NCBI GenBank assembly: GCA_050302175.1
Contig: JBNLAN010000016.1
Location: forward strand, 1-64,000
Length of the DNA: 64,000 nucleotides
Reading direction: 5' to 3'
From: JBNLAN01 sp050302175
Lineage (GTDB): Bacteria; Pseudomonadota; Zetaproteobacteria; Mariprofundales; Mariprofundaceae
Translations under genes and position numbers: made by a program
Shown here: one piece after another, positions 54,482 to 63,367 of the stretch
Layout of the letters: every line of letters begins with the position of its first letter
Position numbering within the stretch: the stretch's first letter is position 1
Notes under the pieces: generated by a model
The model's input: the letters and a program-made list of their open reading frames with translations, nothing else
Database searches by the model: none
What the model was told of the DNA's origin: nothing

Positions 54482-55603
54482 CTATGTTACCCCAACTTCC
54501 TCGGCCTGAAATACCCGCTCGATGATGCCGCCGCCGAGCAGTTCGTCTCCGGCATAAAAAGCCGCCACCTGCCCCGGCGCAGTGGGCGGTTGCGATTTAC
54601 TAAAGCTCACACGCAGCCTGCCATCCTCCCGCGAAAATTCGCAGGCGGCAGGCTTCGAGGCATAACGCAGTTTGGCTTCCACAGGTTCGCCCGCGGCAGG
54701 CTCGCGTATCCAGCTCAGTTCGCCAACCGTCACCCCGGCAATCATCGCTTCGTCCGGGTGCGCCACCACCACCTCGGCTTTGTCGCCATTTAGCGCCACC
54801 ACATTCCATGGCCCGCCGGAAAGCCCCAGCCCCTTTCGCTGCCCGAGCGTATAGTGCGCAATGCCTGCGTGCCGACCGAGGATGCGGCCTTCTCGATCCA
54901 CGATATTGCCGGGCACGAAGCCCGCCTTCGCCCCTTCCCGTTGCAAAAAGGCGATGCGGTCGCCCGCCGGGATAAAGCAGATATCCTGGCTCTCGTGCTT
55001 GGCGGCAGTCGGCAAAGCGAACCTCTTCGCCAGTTCGCGGGTTTCATTTTTCTCCAGGTGCCCCACAGGAAAGATAATGCGTGCCGCCTGCTCGCGGTTG
55101 ATGGTGGCAAGGAAATAGCTCTGGTCCTTCACCGGGTCGTTGCCTTTGAAGATATGCACACCGGATTCGTTGTCGCTGCGCTGCACGTAGTGGCCGGTCG
55201 CCACGTATTTGGCTCCCAGTTCGTCGGCGGCTTCGAGCAGTGCGCCGAATTTCACGAAACGATTGCAGCGCTCGCAGGGGTTGGGCGTGCGCCCGCTTTC
55301 GTAGTCGGCGATGAACGGGTCGATCACATCGCGCCGGAATGCTTCGCGCATGTCCATGCTGTAAAATGGAATCCCAATGGTATCGGCCACGCGGCGGGCG
55401 TCGTAGGAGTCTTCCAGCGAGCAACAGCTGCCGTGGCCTTCCACATCATCGCGCGAGTAGTCCCATACGTTCAGGAACACGCCGACCACGTCCGCGCCCG
55501 CCTCTTTCAGCATCGCCGCCATCACCGAGGAGTCCACGCCGCCGCTCATGGCAGCAATCACGCGCACACCCCTCAATGCCGATAAATCACCCTGCCTGAT
55601 CAT
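54482..55603 (-). CDS. mnmA: tRNA 2-thiouridylase
   Basis: 373 residues. PP-loop SGGVDSSVMAAML, then NPCERCNRFVKFG (first catalytic Cys), KDQSYFLATI, ESQDICFIPAGD (second Cys), and C-terminal beta domains (HAGIAHYTLGQRKGLGLSGG). It thiolates U34 of tRNA-Lys/Glu/Gln. Its upstream side borders the mobile accessory region: 82 nt separate its start from the 55-bp repeat. Confidence 0.95.
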   Translation of the reverse strand: MIRQGDLSALRGVRVIAAMSGGVDSSVMAAMLKEAGADVVGVFLNVWDYSRDDVEGHGSCCSLEDSYDARRVADTIGIPFYSMDMREAFRRDVIDPFIADYESGRTPNPCERCNRFVKFGALLEAADELGAKYVATGHYVQRSDNESGVHIFKGNDPVKDQSYFLATINREQAARIIFPVGHLEKNETRELAKRFALPTAAKHESQDICFIPAGDRIAFLQREGAKAGFVPGNIVDREGRILGRHAGIAHYTLGQRKGLGLSGGPWNVVALNGDKAEVVVAHPDEAMIAGVTVGELSWIREPAAGEPVEAKLRYASKPAACEFSREDGRLRVSFSKSQPPTAPGQVAAFYAGDELLGGGIIERVFQAEEVGVT

Positions 55604-55684
55604 GCGCCGGATTATGCATAGATGGATTCATGCATGCACCCGGCAATCACAAGAAATAGTATACTGTCCCCGATTTTCCCTCAT

Positions 55685-55739
55685 CATTAAGTCAAACTAC
55701 CAATACCGATTCAACATTCAAGACCTGACCCCTTCTACA
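55685..55739 (-). repeat. Solo copy of the RAYT upstream repeat
   Basis: 55 bp matching 57345-57399 with one mismatch (starts CATTAAGTCAAACTACC, contains GATTCAACATTCAAGACC). Same orientation as the transposase-proximal copy, so the two copies flank 1.6 kb containing two small genes and the transposase. It lies between mnmA and the 117-residue gene. Confidence 0.9.
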
Positions 55740-55744
55740 CTTAA

Positions 55745-56098
55745 TTACTTGTCTGACACAGAACGTTCGGATGAAATGGCTTCATTACGCTTAATTTCAT
55801 CCACAGAAAGAAGCGAAATACTTCTGTAGAGCGTGATCAAAAGAAGAATATATGAGACAAAAAATGCCAGCACGCCAAGAAGGAATAATTGCAATATAGA
55901 CTCGGCACTAGTGTAAAATCTAAAAAGTAATAAATTGACGTTCAAGCATAGAAAAAAAAATAATGCAAAGTCTCTTGTATTCATAGACCTAGAAATCACC
56001 CTGTTACATGACTTGCATAAAACTCCTTTATTACTGTAAAGCAGTGGAAGATAATCCCGAATAGTTATCTTTGAATCACAATTTGGACAGTTTTTCAT
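55745..56098 (-). CDS. Small membrane protein with zinc-ribbon head
   Basis: 117 residues from ATG 56098, GGGGGAAG upstream. Residues 1-30 have two CxxC pairs (CPNCDSK and CKSCNR), then two or three hydrophobic helices (DFALFFFLCLNVNLLLF; ILQLFLLGVLAFFVSYILLL) and a charged tail. AT-rich. Overlaps the preceding gene by 4 nt (ATGA), so it is translated as a pair with it. Function unknown; by position it could be an immunity-type partner (inference). Confidence 0.65.
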   Translation of the reverse strand: MKNCPNCDSKITIRDYLPLLYSNKGVLCKSCNRVISRSMNTRDFALFFFLCLNVNLLLFRFYTSAESILQLFLLGVLAFFVSYILLLITLYRSISLLSVDEIKRNEAISSERSVSDK

Positions 56099-56502
56099 TT
56101 CTTCCCCCAGCAAACCGTTGAGAGCTTTAATAGTTGGCTAAATAGAATTACCCAAAAAATAGCAAGAACCGCCGCAGCACATGCCATGGCAGCAACGTTT
56201 GGAAAAAACAATATAGGTATCAGGGCAGATAGGAACAACATTGGAAGTACCACGGTCAATACAATTTCAGGCCAGTTATCACAATTCATTGAGCTGAGAA
56301 CATCACTGGAAAGGAGAATCACTGTTGCAATCATGGATAGAATTATGGCTAGTTCAAAATATATCGACGGTATTAATAATACGAATCCAATGAAAAAAAG
56401 GAGGCCTGCTATCCAACCGCAATTCTCACAACCTCCACCATTCAATCCACAGCTTCCTCCACCATTTAGTCCACCAACCAGCCGATATTGAATTATACTC
56501 AT
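56095..56502 (-). CDS. Glycine-rich polytopic membrane protein, possible orphan C-terminal tail
   Basis: 135 residues from ATG 56502, which lacks a ribosome site and touches the end of the transposon inverted repeat. The N-terminus IIQYRLVGGLNGGGSCGLNG resembles the junction QYRISDGMNGG of the fragment at 57809-58444, and is followed by a Cys/Gly bridge and four hydrophobic segments. This suggests a variable tail of a larger secreted protein cut off by the transposon insertion. The shared stretch is only about 11 residues, so the link is tentative. Confidence 0.55.
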   Translation of the reverse strand: MSIIQYRLVGGLNGGGSCGLNGGGCENCGWIAGLLFFIGFVLLIPSIYFELAIILSMIATVILLSSDVLSSMNCDNWPEIVLTVVLPMLFLSALIPILFFPNVAAMACAAAVLAIFWVILFSQLLKLSTVCWGKK

Positions 56503-57392
56503 GGGGTCAGGTCTTGAATATTGAATCATCGCCCCTCCCACGCCTTGATCACCTTACTCACCAGAGAATAATGAACCCCTGCATAATCGGCTATCTCACG
56601 CATGCTATAACCCTGACCCCTGTACGCCTCGCTCATCCATGCTCCCCGCTCATGCTCCTCATTCACCAGGTCTTCAAGGCTCCGCCGTGCAATATGTTTC
56701 TGCATTCTCGGTACTTCAGACCCTGCCTTCACTTTCTTTTGCGCACCCTCACGAAACTCATCGCTTCCCAGAACATTCGATCCCGCCGATCCCAGCAAAG
56801 GTGCATCCGTCAGCGGAGCATCAGCTACATACTCCCTATAACGTTTTCGACTGCCTCCAAACTGTTCCAACACCCAATCCACACTATCGAACTTGCGTGC
56901 CTTTTCCGTGCCAGCCGTAGCCCGATAGCTGCTCCAACGCCACGCCTCAACATCCTTGACCATGCCAGCCGCAACAGGGTTACGCACAATGTAACGGCAA
57001 AGCGACAACAGATGGGCATCTTTCTCCACCAAAATGGCCTTGTAGCGACCCTGAAAAACATGCCCGACCCTTGAGTACTTCCGGTTGAACCGCTGCGTAT
57101 ATACCCCATTCAACTGGCGCATTCCCTGACTCAAATTACCTTTGGGGGTTTCGATCATCAGATGGTAATGGTTCGTCATCAGGCACCAGGCATGGCAAAC
57201 CCAACCCAACCGATCTATCACAAGAGTCAGCACTTCAAGAAACATCTCCCTGTCTTCATCAGACACGTAAATGTCCTCTCTCCCATCCCCTCGGGCTGTC
57301 ACATGATAAACAGCACCCGGATATTCAATTCGCAACGGTCTCGCCATTAAGTCAAACTACCAATACCGATTCAACATTCAAGACCTGACCCT
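56503..57392 (-). mobile_element. REP-associated tyrosine transposase element with inverted ends
   Basis: The transposase gene is bounded by 25-bp imperfect inverted repeats (23/25): 56503-56527 (starts GGGGTCAGGTCTTGAATA) and 57368-57392 (GATTCAACATTCAAGACC onward). A third copy of the right-end sequence is at 55708-55732. Boundaries are judged from these repeats; no target-site duplication is evident, as expected for HUH enzymes. Confidence 0.7.
56526..57347 (-). CDS. REP-associated (RAYT) Y1 transposase
   Basis: 273 residues. IS200-like HUH domain: MARPLRIEYPGAVYHVTARG, the metal site TNHYHLMIETPKG (HxH in the form HYH) and catalytic Tyr in LCRYIVRNPVAAGMV, then GHVFQGRYKA. A C-terminal helix-turn-helix (YSMREIADYAGVHYSLVSKV) of the DnaA-like kind follows. 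The protein appears complete and potentially active. Such proteins mobilise REP/BIME palindromes. Confidence 0.92.
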   Translation of the reverse strand: MARPLRIEYPGAVYHVTARGDGREDIYVSDEDREMFLEVLTLVIDRLGWVCHAWCLMTNHYHLMIETPKGNLSQGMRQLNGVYTQRFNRKYSRVGHVFQGRYKAILVEKDAHLLSLCRYIVRNPVAAGMVKDVEAWRWSSYRATAGTEKARKFDSVDWVLEQFGGSRKRYREYVADAPLTDAPLLGSAGSNVLGSDEFREGAQKKVKAGSEVPRMQKHIARRSLEDLVNEEHERGAWMSEAYRGQGYSMREIADYAGVHYSLVSKVIKAWEGR

Positions 57393-57399
57393 TTCTACA
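57345..57399 (-). repeat. Transposase-proximal copy of the 55-bp repeat
   Basis: It begins at the transposase start codon and extends upstream through the right inverted end. One mismatch to 55685-55739. Confidence 0.9.
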
Positions 57400-57458
57400 T
57401 CGCTTTCTACATCGTTAAACCCGGGCTAGTTCAACCTGACCCCTTCCTTCTATGTTTA

Positions 57459-57812
57459 CTATTTCCGAGAATAGGCTGAAGCTATCAATTTATGGAGTGA
57501 GACATATGTGATAAAAACACCAGCTAAGAGCAATATATTCGAGATTTTATCACTAACGACAATCGAAGCAGACACCAATACAACCCACAGGAAGAAAGAA
57601 GTATATAAACATTTATTCTTTTTATTAGTCTTCCTTGAAAAAATAAAAACTAACAACCCTATTAAGACGAAACATATTGAGATAACCACAAGAATCGTAA
57701 GTTCAACCGTCCATAATAGGTTTTGAATTCTATAACCAACAAAGTTGAGAATAAACGTAACAATAGATGCTAAAAAAAGAGAGATTGATAATGTCAAAGA
57801 ATCCATTTTCAT
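57459..57812 (-). CDS. Small four-helix membrane protein
   Basis: 117 residues from ATG 57812, AGAGG upstream, overlapping the stop of the preceding fragment by 4 nt (ATGA). Hydrophobic segments at about 5-25, 30-55, 70-90 and 92-108, with a charged loop RKTNKKNK between the second and third. AT-rich. No family recognised. By pairing and position a candidate immunity protein for the adjacent tail (inference). Confidence 0.65.
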   Translation of the reverse strand: MKMDSLTLSISLFLASIVTFILNFVGYRIQNLLWTVELTILVVISICFVLIGLLVFIFSRKTNKKNKCLYTSFFLWVVLVSASIVVSDKISNILLLAGVFITYVSLHKLIASAYSRK

Positions 57813-58444
57813 CTTTTCTGCCTCTGATTTTGCTGACAAGAATAAGCAACTAATGCGAATGCTGAAATCGCTAGAACTACTGCCAATAGTGCGACAATAA
57901 ATGCGCCTCTCATTAATGCGATTTGCGCAAAAAGACCTAATATGAGGAGTAATGGGAAAATCAGTGAAATATTTACAAGCATACAATCTTCATAACTTTT
58001 ATAAACCACCGTTAATTCGCCCGCATAAGCCGTGCCACTTATCATTTGGAATATTTGATTCAGCACTGATCCTATCCAGACAGATATATTATGGTCTGTT
58101 CTCCCCCCATTCATGCCATCACTAATACGGTATTGCCCATCGCCTGTTATCGGATCGACAATAGCATACCCCGCCCCTGTCCAGCCCCCTACTGTAAGGT
58201 TTGAAGCGTGTGCAGTGACTTCCTTGCCTGCCGCAACTGCGGCATTGATCTCTCCCATTGCGAATGGAGAAAGGGCAAGTCTTGGAATGACTGTTGCAGC
58301 GTTCTGTTGATTGATCTGATAGACAGGCATCCCCTGACTGGCTGCCACGCTAAACAGCTTCATGGTTGAAACTGCCTGGATCGGCGCTGCCGATGTGCTG
58401 AACATCTGCTCCGGAATCTGATGCTCTAGGGAAGATGAAAGCAT
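57809..58444 (-). pseudogene. 5'-truncated C-terminal fragment of a large transglutaminase-like secreted protein
   Basis: 211 residues from ATG 58444. The segment LEHQIPEQMFST, QGMPVYQINQQNAATVIP, WTGAGYAIVDPITGDGQYRI resembles the end of very long secreted proteins with transglutaminase-like regions, where a G-Y-x-x-x-D-P-x-T-G-x-G-x-Y motif precedes a variable tail. The rest (RTDHNISVWIGS to the end) is hydrophobic with two or three membrane helices. The in-frame stop of the upstream gene lies 14 codons before the ATG, so the parental N-terminus is missing. Assignment is by memory of the motif. Confidence 0.55.
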
Positions 58445-58480
58445 ACCAACTGCACGGAGGAAAAAGGGGACGCTACCCTT

Positions 58481-59014
58481 TTATTCATTTGTGTCCCCCG
58501 AAATAACAATACGATCAAAGTGAATGAGCAGCTCTCTAAAATAGTCCTTCAACCTCGGAGTATTCGCTTTTTCCTGCAATTCTTCCTGAGAAACCTTTGG
58601 CATGTTTAATTGTTCATACTTGGCGAGTTTTGGATTAAGAAATATCTCCTCTGCTAGAGGGTTTATACCATAGTGATCAATCTTCTCTATTTTATCGTCA
58701 TTTTTCTCTAATGACACTGATATCATGAGACCCCTAAACAATTCTAATTCTTCAATGTTTACATGTGCAGTTTTTTGTTGATTTACCCAATTATATATTT
58801 TATCCAAATCTATTTTTTCTACTGAGTTGACCTTGCTATCATATCCCATTGATTTAACGATTTGCTGAGTCTTCTCTATACTGCTAAAGGCATGAAGTTT
58901 GTCTTTAGGTAAAATGGGCAACAAATGATAATCTTGACCAGTAGATTCATCCATACCATATATTATCGGCACATAATGCACTTTATTTCCACGCGTAATT
59001 TCAAATACATACAT
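58481..59014 (-). CDS. Cytoplasmic protein of unknown function, immunity-like
   Basis: 177 residues from ATG 59014 (MYVFEITRGNKVHYVPIIYG), AGGAATGC upstream. No signal peptide or membrane helix; acidic and AT-rich. No family recognised. Its position directly before an orphan tail fragment fits an immunity gene left from an earlier toxin module, but this is inference only. Confidence 0.6.
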   Translation of the reverse strand: MYVFEITRGNKVHYVPIIYGMDESTGQDYHLLPILPKDKLHAFSSIEKTQQIVKSMGYDSKVNSVEKIDLDKIYNWVNQQKTAHVNIEELELFRGLMISVSLEKNDDKIEKIDHYGINPLAEEIFLNPKLAKYEQLNMPKVSQEELQEKANTPRLKDYFRELLIHFDRIVISGDTNE

Positions 59015-59271
59015 TAAGCATTCCTCATAGCTTAAAACGACACTCAGCAACATCCGGCGGGAAAGGATCACCAACGTTTCTTACAGCCGGACGTGAAATT
59101 AACCCGGGAGCACATGGAACAGGTTGAGGGCAACCCACTTCAAATGGAAGAAACCGTGGATGGAGTTGGGAATACCCCGAGCTTTTGCACTGGTAAATAC
59201 ATTGATTCCAACCTGCTGGAGCCCAAAATCAAAGGGATAAGGGGTCAGAGCCGTTATTCGCCTATTAACCA
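59015..59271. other. Non-coding remnant between unknown genes
   Basis: No supported gene in these 257 bases. Both strands have short open frames (plus from 59093; minus LQQVGINVFTSAKARGIP ending at a TAA near 59100) that I do not recognise. A GGGGTCAGAG motif lies at 59239-59248, related to the transposon end sequence. Confidence 0.5.
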
Positions 59272-60282
59272 TTATTTGCCGTCGACCTTTTGTTCCATAC
59301 GCTTAATCGCATTGGCATATACAGGGCTTTTGTTCACCATATCGGCAACGCGATATTCACGCAGCGCCTTACTCCACTGACCGGCCTCCTCATAAATCCT
59401 GCCGTTATTATAAGATGCACTTGCCCGAATAGCCGAAGCCGATTCCCCTGATGCCAATCCGATTGCTTTGTTATTTGCCCAGATTGCATCCTCTATATGC
59501 CCGGCCTTTTGGTAGGCCAGGCCCAGGTTGCCAAATGCCTGAGCATAAGTTCCATCGAGCTCGACCGCTTCACGATACAGACGAATCGCCTCATCGTAAT
59601 TGTGGGCACGATATGCTTTTTCGCCTTTTTTGTTCAATTCCCGCGCAGCTTCCGGATCGTTTCGATAATATGAAATGACCTGCGGTGCCTTGCCATCCAC
59701 GCCCCCCAAACTCAAATTACTCATATTGGAGGCCGGATCGAATGGCACGTCACCCAGCTTGTTAATGTCTTCGATTTCACCACTTTCGGTTATCGCGAAA
59801 ACTCTCCAGAAATTGCCGGCTGCCATAAATTCCGGTTCCGGCCAGGGGCCGACCGGAGGCACGGCGTAGCTCTTGATAAGCTTATCCCCGACATAAACAA
59901 ATACCTTAGCCTTGCTACTTATAAGCACGCGCCAATTTGACTCATACTTGCTCGCATAATCATGCACGGCATAGATATAACGCTGACCATGACGCCTGCG
60001 ATTAATCGTAATCGTTTCAGGCCCGTACCCATTGGTATCGTTCACATCCAGTGACGCGCCATCTCCTGTCATGGCATTGAAGTAAACGTGGTTACCCGGA
60101 TAAAAAAGATGAGCATCAAGATTCCATGGCTTGTCACTCCAGGTCAGAACGATCCGCATACCGTCCAGATTGTTCTTCCCCTTCTCTGCGGCACTCGAAG
60201 CCTGAGCGTTGATTAGTGAAGCAACCGCACTTCCAGCGACGCACAGGAAAGCAAAGAATATGGCTTTTTTAAAATGAATCAT
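59272..60282 (-). CDS. Secreted DUF2135-like / TPR protein
   Basis: 336 residues from ATG 60282 with GAGGGGAT upstream. Signal peptide of about 30 residues (ending ASLINAQA). N-terminal beta domain (MRIVLTWSDKPWNLDAHLFY, DVNDTNGYGPETITI) resembling DUF2135/YfaP, then three TPR repeats (GEKAYRAHNYDEAIRLYREA, AQAFGNLGLAYQKAGHIEDA, ASYNNGRIYEEAGQWSKALR). Periplasmic or surface. The DUF name is from memory. Confidence 0.8.
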   Translation of the reverse strand: MIHFKKAIFFAFLCVAGSAVASLINAQASSAAEKGKNNLDGMRIVLTWSDKPWNLDAHLFYPGNHVYFNAMTGDGASLDVNDTNGYGPETITINRRRHGQRYIYAVHDYASKYESNWRVLISSKAKVFVYVGDKLIKSYAVPPVGPWPEPEFMAAGNFWRVFAITESGEIEDINKLGDVPFDPASNMSNLSLGGVDGKAPQVISYYRNDPEAARELNKKGEKAYRAHNYDEAIRLYREAVELDGTYAQAFGNLGLAYQKAGHIEDAIWANNKAIGLASGESASAIRASASYNNGRIYEEAGQWSKALREYRVADMVNKSPVYANAIKRMEQKVDGK

Positions 60283-60330
60283 TATCCCCTCACATTGTTT
60301 TCCATTACAGAGCATCAATGGTCAATGGGA

Positions 60331-61380
60331 TCAGAGCCCTTTTCCACCAAACGAAATCGACTGCACAAATTTCGTGAACAGAGCGCGATCCGGCTCGCTA
60401 TAGTCCACCTTGGAGAGATGCAGATCCACCCAGACTCCATCCACGACATAGTGCGCATTCATATTGCGCTGTTTCAGATCCATGCCCTTCACCTGCCCCA
60501 ATGTATATTCAGACACAAACACATCGCCGACTTTGGAGCTCTGCCAGTCACTCCTGCCGGAGCCACCGGACTTCAGTCTGCCCAACAGAAAATCCCGGCA
60601 CTCTTTGCTGTTGCGGCATTTACGCGCTGGTTCAAAGTTGAACGAAACATTTAACCCGCTCTTTTTATCGGTCAGGAAATAATACGGGCGGGCATTGTCT
60701 TCCATCTCCACATGGAGCCCGCCTTTCGGAAATTCAAGAAACGACTCTTTGGTGGGAAGAGTGATTCGATATCTGGATTTAATTTGCTTCAATGAAGAGA
60801 TACCACCCTCAACATGAGTCGCAGCTTTGATCACCTTCAGGCCTGAATCCACGATATCACTTTGTCCATCATTGGTGAGAATCGTGAAAGTGATAAGCAG
60901 CTTGCCGGTGCGAGCCATCCCCTGAGTCAGATATTTGTATTCCCCCGGTTTGGGGGCACGATCAGTTGCTGTGAAATAGTAGCCTCTTGCACTTTTGCTT
61001 TTGAGCTCTTTCACCCGGATATTTTTTTCAACTGCACTGGCCTCAGCCTCTTTGGCAGTTGCTGCCACCTGCGCCTGCATAAATTCCGCACCGGGTAACT
61101 CTTTTCCAGGCGGTGCCCACATCGGTGTTACAAGAATAGTGAAACCAGCCCCTGATCTGGGCGAAAAGGTAATGGTCGGGTAAGGCGAGTCATCCGGTTG
61201 TTCGGATGCAGCCTTCCATGCCTTCGGCACCGCAAACTGGACTGTGCCATTTCCTTGTAGCTGGAACTCGCGATTCTCTGTGCCTTTGGCATACGCAGGC
61301 ATAGAGGCCGCTGCAAACAGCGATAGCAACACCGCACCAAACAAGCATCGCATAGCGAGTGCAATATTCTTTTCTCTCAT
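60331..61380 (-). CDS. Secreted protein of unknown function
   Basis: 349 residues from ATG 61380 (MREKNIALAM), GGAGAG upstream. Signal peptide ending PAYAK at about 32. Two similar halves seem present: each has a long beta-rich segment with a FSPRSGAGFTILV / DKKSGLNVSFNF pattern, and the second contains CRNSKECRDF. Function unknown. It lies 48 nt upstream of the TPR gene in the same direction and is divergent from dppB. Confidence 0.75.
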   Translation of the reverse strand: MREKNIALAMRCLFGAVLLSLFAAASMPAYAKGTENREFQLQGNGTVQFAVPKAWKAASEQPDDSPYPTITFSPRSGAGFTILVTPMWAPPGKELPGAEFMQAQVAATAKEAEASAVEKNIRVKELKSKSARGYYFTATDRAPKPGEYKYLTQGMARTGKLLITFTILTNDGQSDIVDSGLKVIKAATHVEGGISSLKQIKSRYRITLPTKESFLEFPKGGLHVEMEDNARPYYFLTDKKSGLNVSFNFEPARKCRNSKECRDFLLGRLKSGGSGRSDWQSSKVGDVFVSEYTLGQVKGMDLKQRNMNAHYVVDGVWVDLHLSKVDYSEPDRALFTKFVQSISFGGKGL

Positions 61381-61535
61381 GATTGGCTCTCCTCTCCCAT
61401 GGGCTCCCATCAACTCCAGTTGTCAATCGCCATTCCAGAGGTTTAACTGATTCCGGTCAAGAAATTTTCCCAGCCGCATATAGCAGAAACAATCCTTGCT
61501 GGACGCATATGACCGCATGTTTAAGATGGCGAGCT

Positions 61536-62519
61536 GTGAAGCAATATTTGGCCAAACGATTACTCGGCATGCTGCCGCTCCTGCTCGGCATCACCATTAT
61601 CTCCTTCGGCATGATGCATCTGGCGCCGGGTGAGCCAGCTGTGGTCGGCGCTGAATTCAACCCCAAAATCTCGGCCAAGGATATCGAGCGCCTGCGTGCC
61701 TACTACGGGCTGGACAAGCCCATCATTGAGCAATACTGGATGTGGCTGAAGCGTCTGGCTGTGCTCGATTTCGGGAAATCATTCTCCTCCGACAATCGCC
61801 CTGTGCTCGATAAAATCACCGAGCGACTGCCGATCACTCTATGGATCAACATCCTCGCCATGGCACTGATCATGGCGATCGCCATTCCTATCGGTATTGC
61901 ATCGAGTGTGCGGCAAAACTCATGGTTCGATCGAAGTATGACCGTGTTCGTATTTATTGGCTTCGCTATCCCCTCATTCTGGCTCGGCCTGCTACTGATG
62001 CTCACCTTCGGCGTAAACCTCAACTGGCTGCCGGTATCGGGCATCCACGACTATAACTGGAAGCAGATGGGCTTCATCGAACAACAACTCGATCTCATGC
62101 AACACCTGATCCTGCCGGTGTTCGTATCTGCAATTGGAGGGCTGGCCGGTATGAGTCGCTTCATGCGCACCGGCATGCTGGAGGTGATCCGCTCCGACTA
62201 CATCACAACGGCACGTGCCATGGGCGTGCCGGAAACCTCGATCCGCTACCGGCTGGCGCTGAAAAACGCACTGCTGCCCATTATCACACTGCTTGGTCTC
62301 TCCATTCCGGGGCTCATCGGCGGCTCGGTAATTGTGGAGTATCTTTTCTCGATTCCGGGCATGGGGCGCCTGTTTTACGAAGCCGTGCTCTCCCGCGATT
62401 ATACGGTGGTCATGGGTATCACGGTGATCGGTGCGGTACTGACGCTTTTGGGTAACCTCATTGCCGATCTCTCCTACGCCTGGGCCGATCCGCGCATCCG
62501 GCATGGAGGGAAATCGTGA
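61536..62519 (+). CDS. dppB: Peptide ABC transporter permease, DppB type
   Basis: 327 residues from GTG 61536, which gives the usual N-terminus (M)KQYLAKRLLGMLPLLLGIT; an in-frame ATG at 61509 is an alternative. Six membrane helices; the ABC permease EAA loop (RSDYITTARAMGVPETSIRY, then LKNALLPIITLLGLSIPGLI) is near residues 215-255. It should pair with DppC and a family 5 binding protein; no binding protein or ATPase gene is adjacent. Confidence 0.92.
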   Translation: MKQYLAKRLLGMLPLLLGITIISFGMMHLAPGEPAVVGAEFNPKISAKDIERLRAYYGLDKPIIEQYWMWLKRLAVLDFGKSFSSDNRPVLDKITERLPITLWINILAMALIMAIAIPIGIASSVRQNSWFDRSMTVFVFIGFAIPSFWLGLLLMLTFGVNLNWLPVSGIHDYNWKQMGFIEQQLDLMQHLILPVFVSAIGGLAGMSRFMRTGMLEVIRSDYITTARAMGVPETSIRYRLALKNALLPIITLLGLSIPGLIGGSVIVEYLFSIPGMGRLFYEAVLSRDYTVVMGITVIGAVLTLLGNLIADLSYAWADPRIRHGGKS

Positions 62520-63367
62520 ACCGCTCGGCACTAATGCAAAGCGCCAGGGCGCATCCTCTGCTGTGGGCTGGCGGTGCGATTGTTGGCACTGTGGCATTGC
62601 TGGCACTACTCGCCCCTTTTATTTCCCCCTACAACCCAACTGATCTCAATGTGAAGCACATCCTGCTGCCGCCTTCGCTCGAGCATCTCTGCGGCACCGA
62701 CACACTGGGCCGCGATATCTTCTCACGCATGCTCTACGGCGCACGCGTATCGCTGGCGGTAGGTTTTGTGGCTGTAGGCATCGCCATCCTCATTGGTATT
62801 GCGCTGGGGGCGACAGCCGGCTTCTACGGCAACCGCATCGATACGCTCATTATGCGCACCACCGACATGGTGCTCTGCTTCCCCACCTTCTTCCTGATTC
62901 TGGCTGTGATTGCTTTTCTGGAACCCTCGATCTGGAACATCATGATCGTGATCGGGTTGACCTCGTGGATGGGTGTTGCGCGGCTGGTGCGCGCCGAATT
63001 CCTGAGCCTCAGGGAGCGTGAGTTCGTGCTGGCAGCGAAGAGCCTTGGGGTCTCCTCCATCTCCATCATGCTGCGCTACATGCTGCCCAACGCCATGGGG
63101 CCTATTCTGGTCTCCGCAGTGCTGGGCGTGGCAGGAGCCGTACTGGTTGAGTCTGGCCTGTCGTTTCTGGGGCTGGGCGTGCAGCCGCCCGACCCATCGT
63201 GGGGCAACATGCTAACCGAGGGCAAGGACAATCTTGATATCGCTTGGTGGATGTCGCTCTATCCCGGGCTCGCCATCCTGATCACGGTACTGGGATACAA
63301 CCTGCTAGGCGAAGGTCTGCGCGATCTGCTCGATCCAAAAATGACCGCGAAATCGCGCACAAACTAA
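62516..63367 (+). CDS. dppC: Peptide ABC transporter permease, DppC type
   Basis: 283 residues from GTG 62516, overlapping dppB by 4 nt. N-terminal extension helix then the permease domain: GTDTLGRDIFSRMLYGARVS, EFVLAAKSLGVSSISIMLRY (EAA loop) and GLSFLGLGVQPPDPSWGNML. Its stop overlaps the convergent GTPase stop by 4 nt. Confidence 0.94.
   Translation: MNRSALMQSARAHPLLWAGGAIVGTVALLALLAPFISPYNPTDLNVKHILLPPSLEHLCGTDTLGRDIFSRMLYGARVSLAVGFVAVGIAILIGIALGATAGFYGNRIDTLIMRTTDMVLCFPTFFLILAVIAFLEPSIWNIMIVIGLTSWMGVARLVRAEFLSLREREFVLAAKSLGVSSISIMLRYMLPNAMGPILVSAVLGVAGAVLVESGLSFLGLGVQPPDPSWGNMLTEGKDNLDIAWWMSLYPGLAILITVLGYNLLGEGLRDLLDPKMTAKSRTN

Noticed and set aside
59093..59380. Plus-strand frame of 95 codons (MKLTREHMEQ...)
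   Set aside because: Runs into the 3' end of the clearly supported minus-strand TPR gene, has no ribosome site and no recognised similarity.
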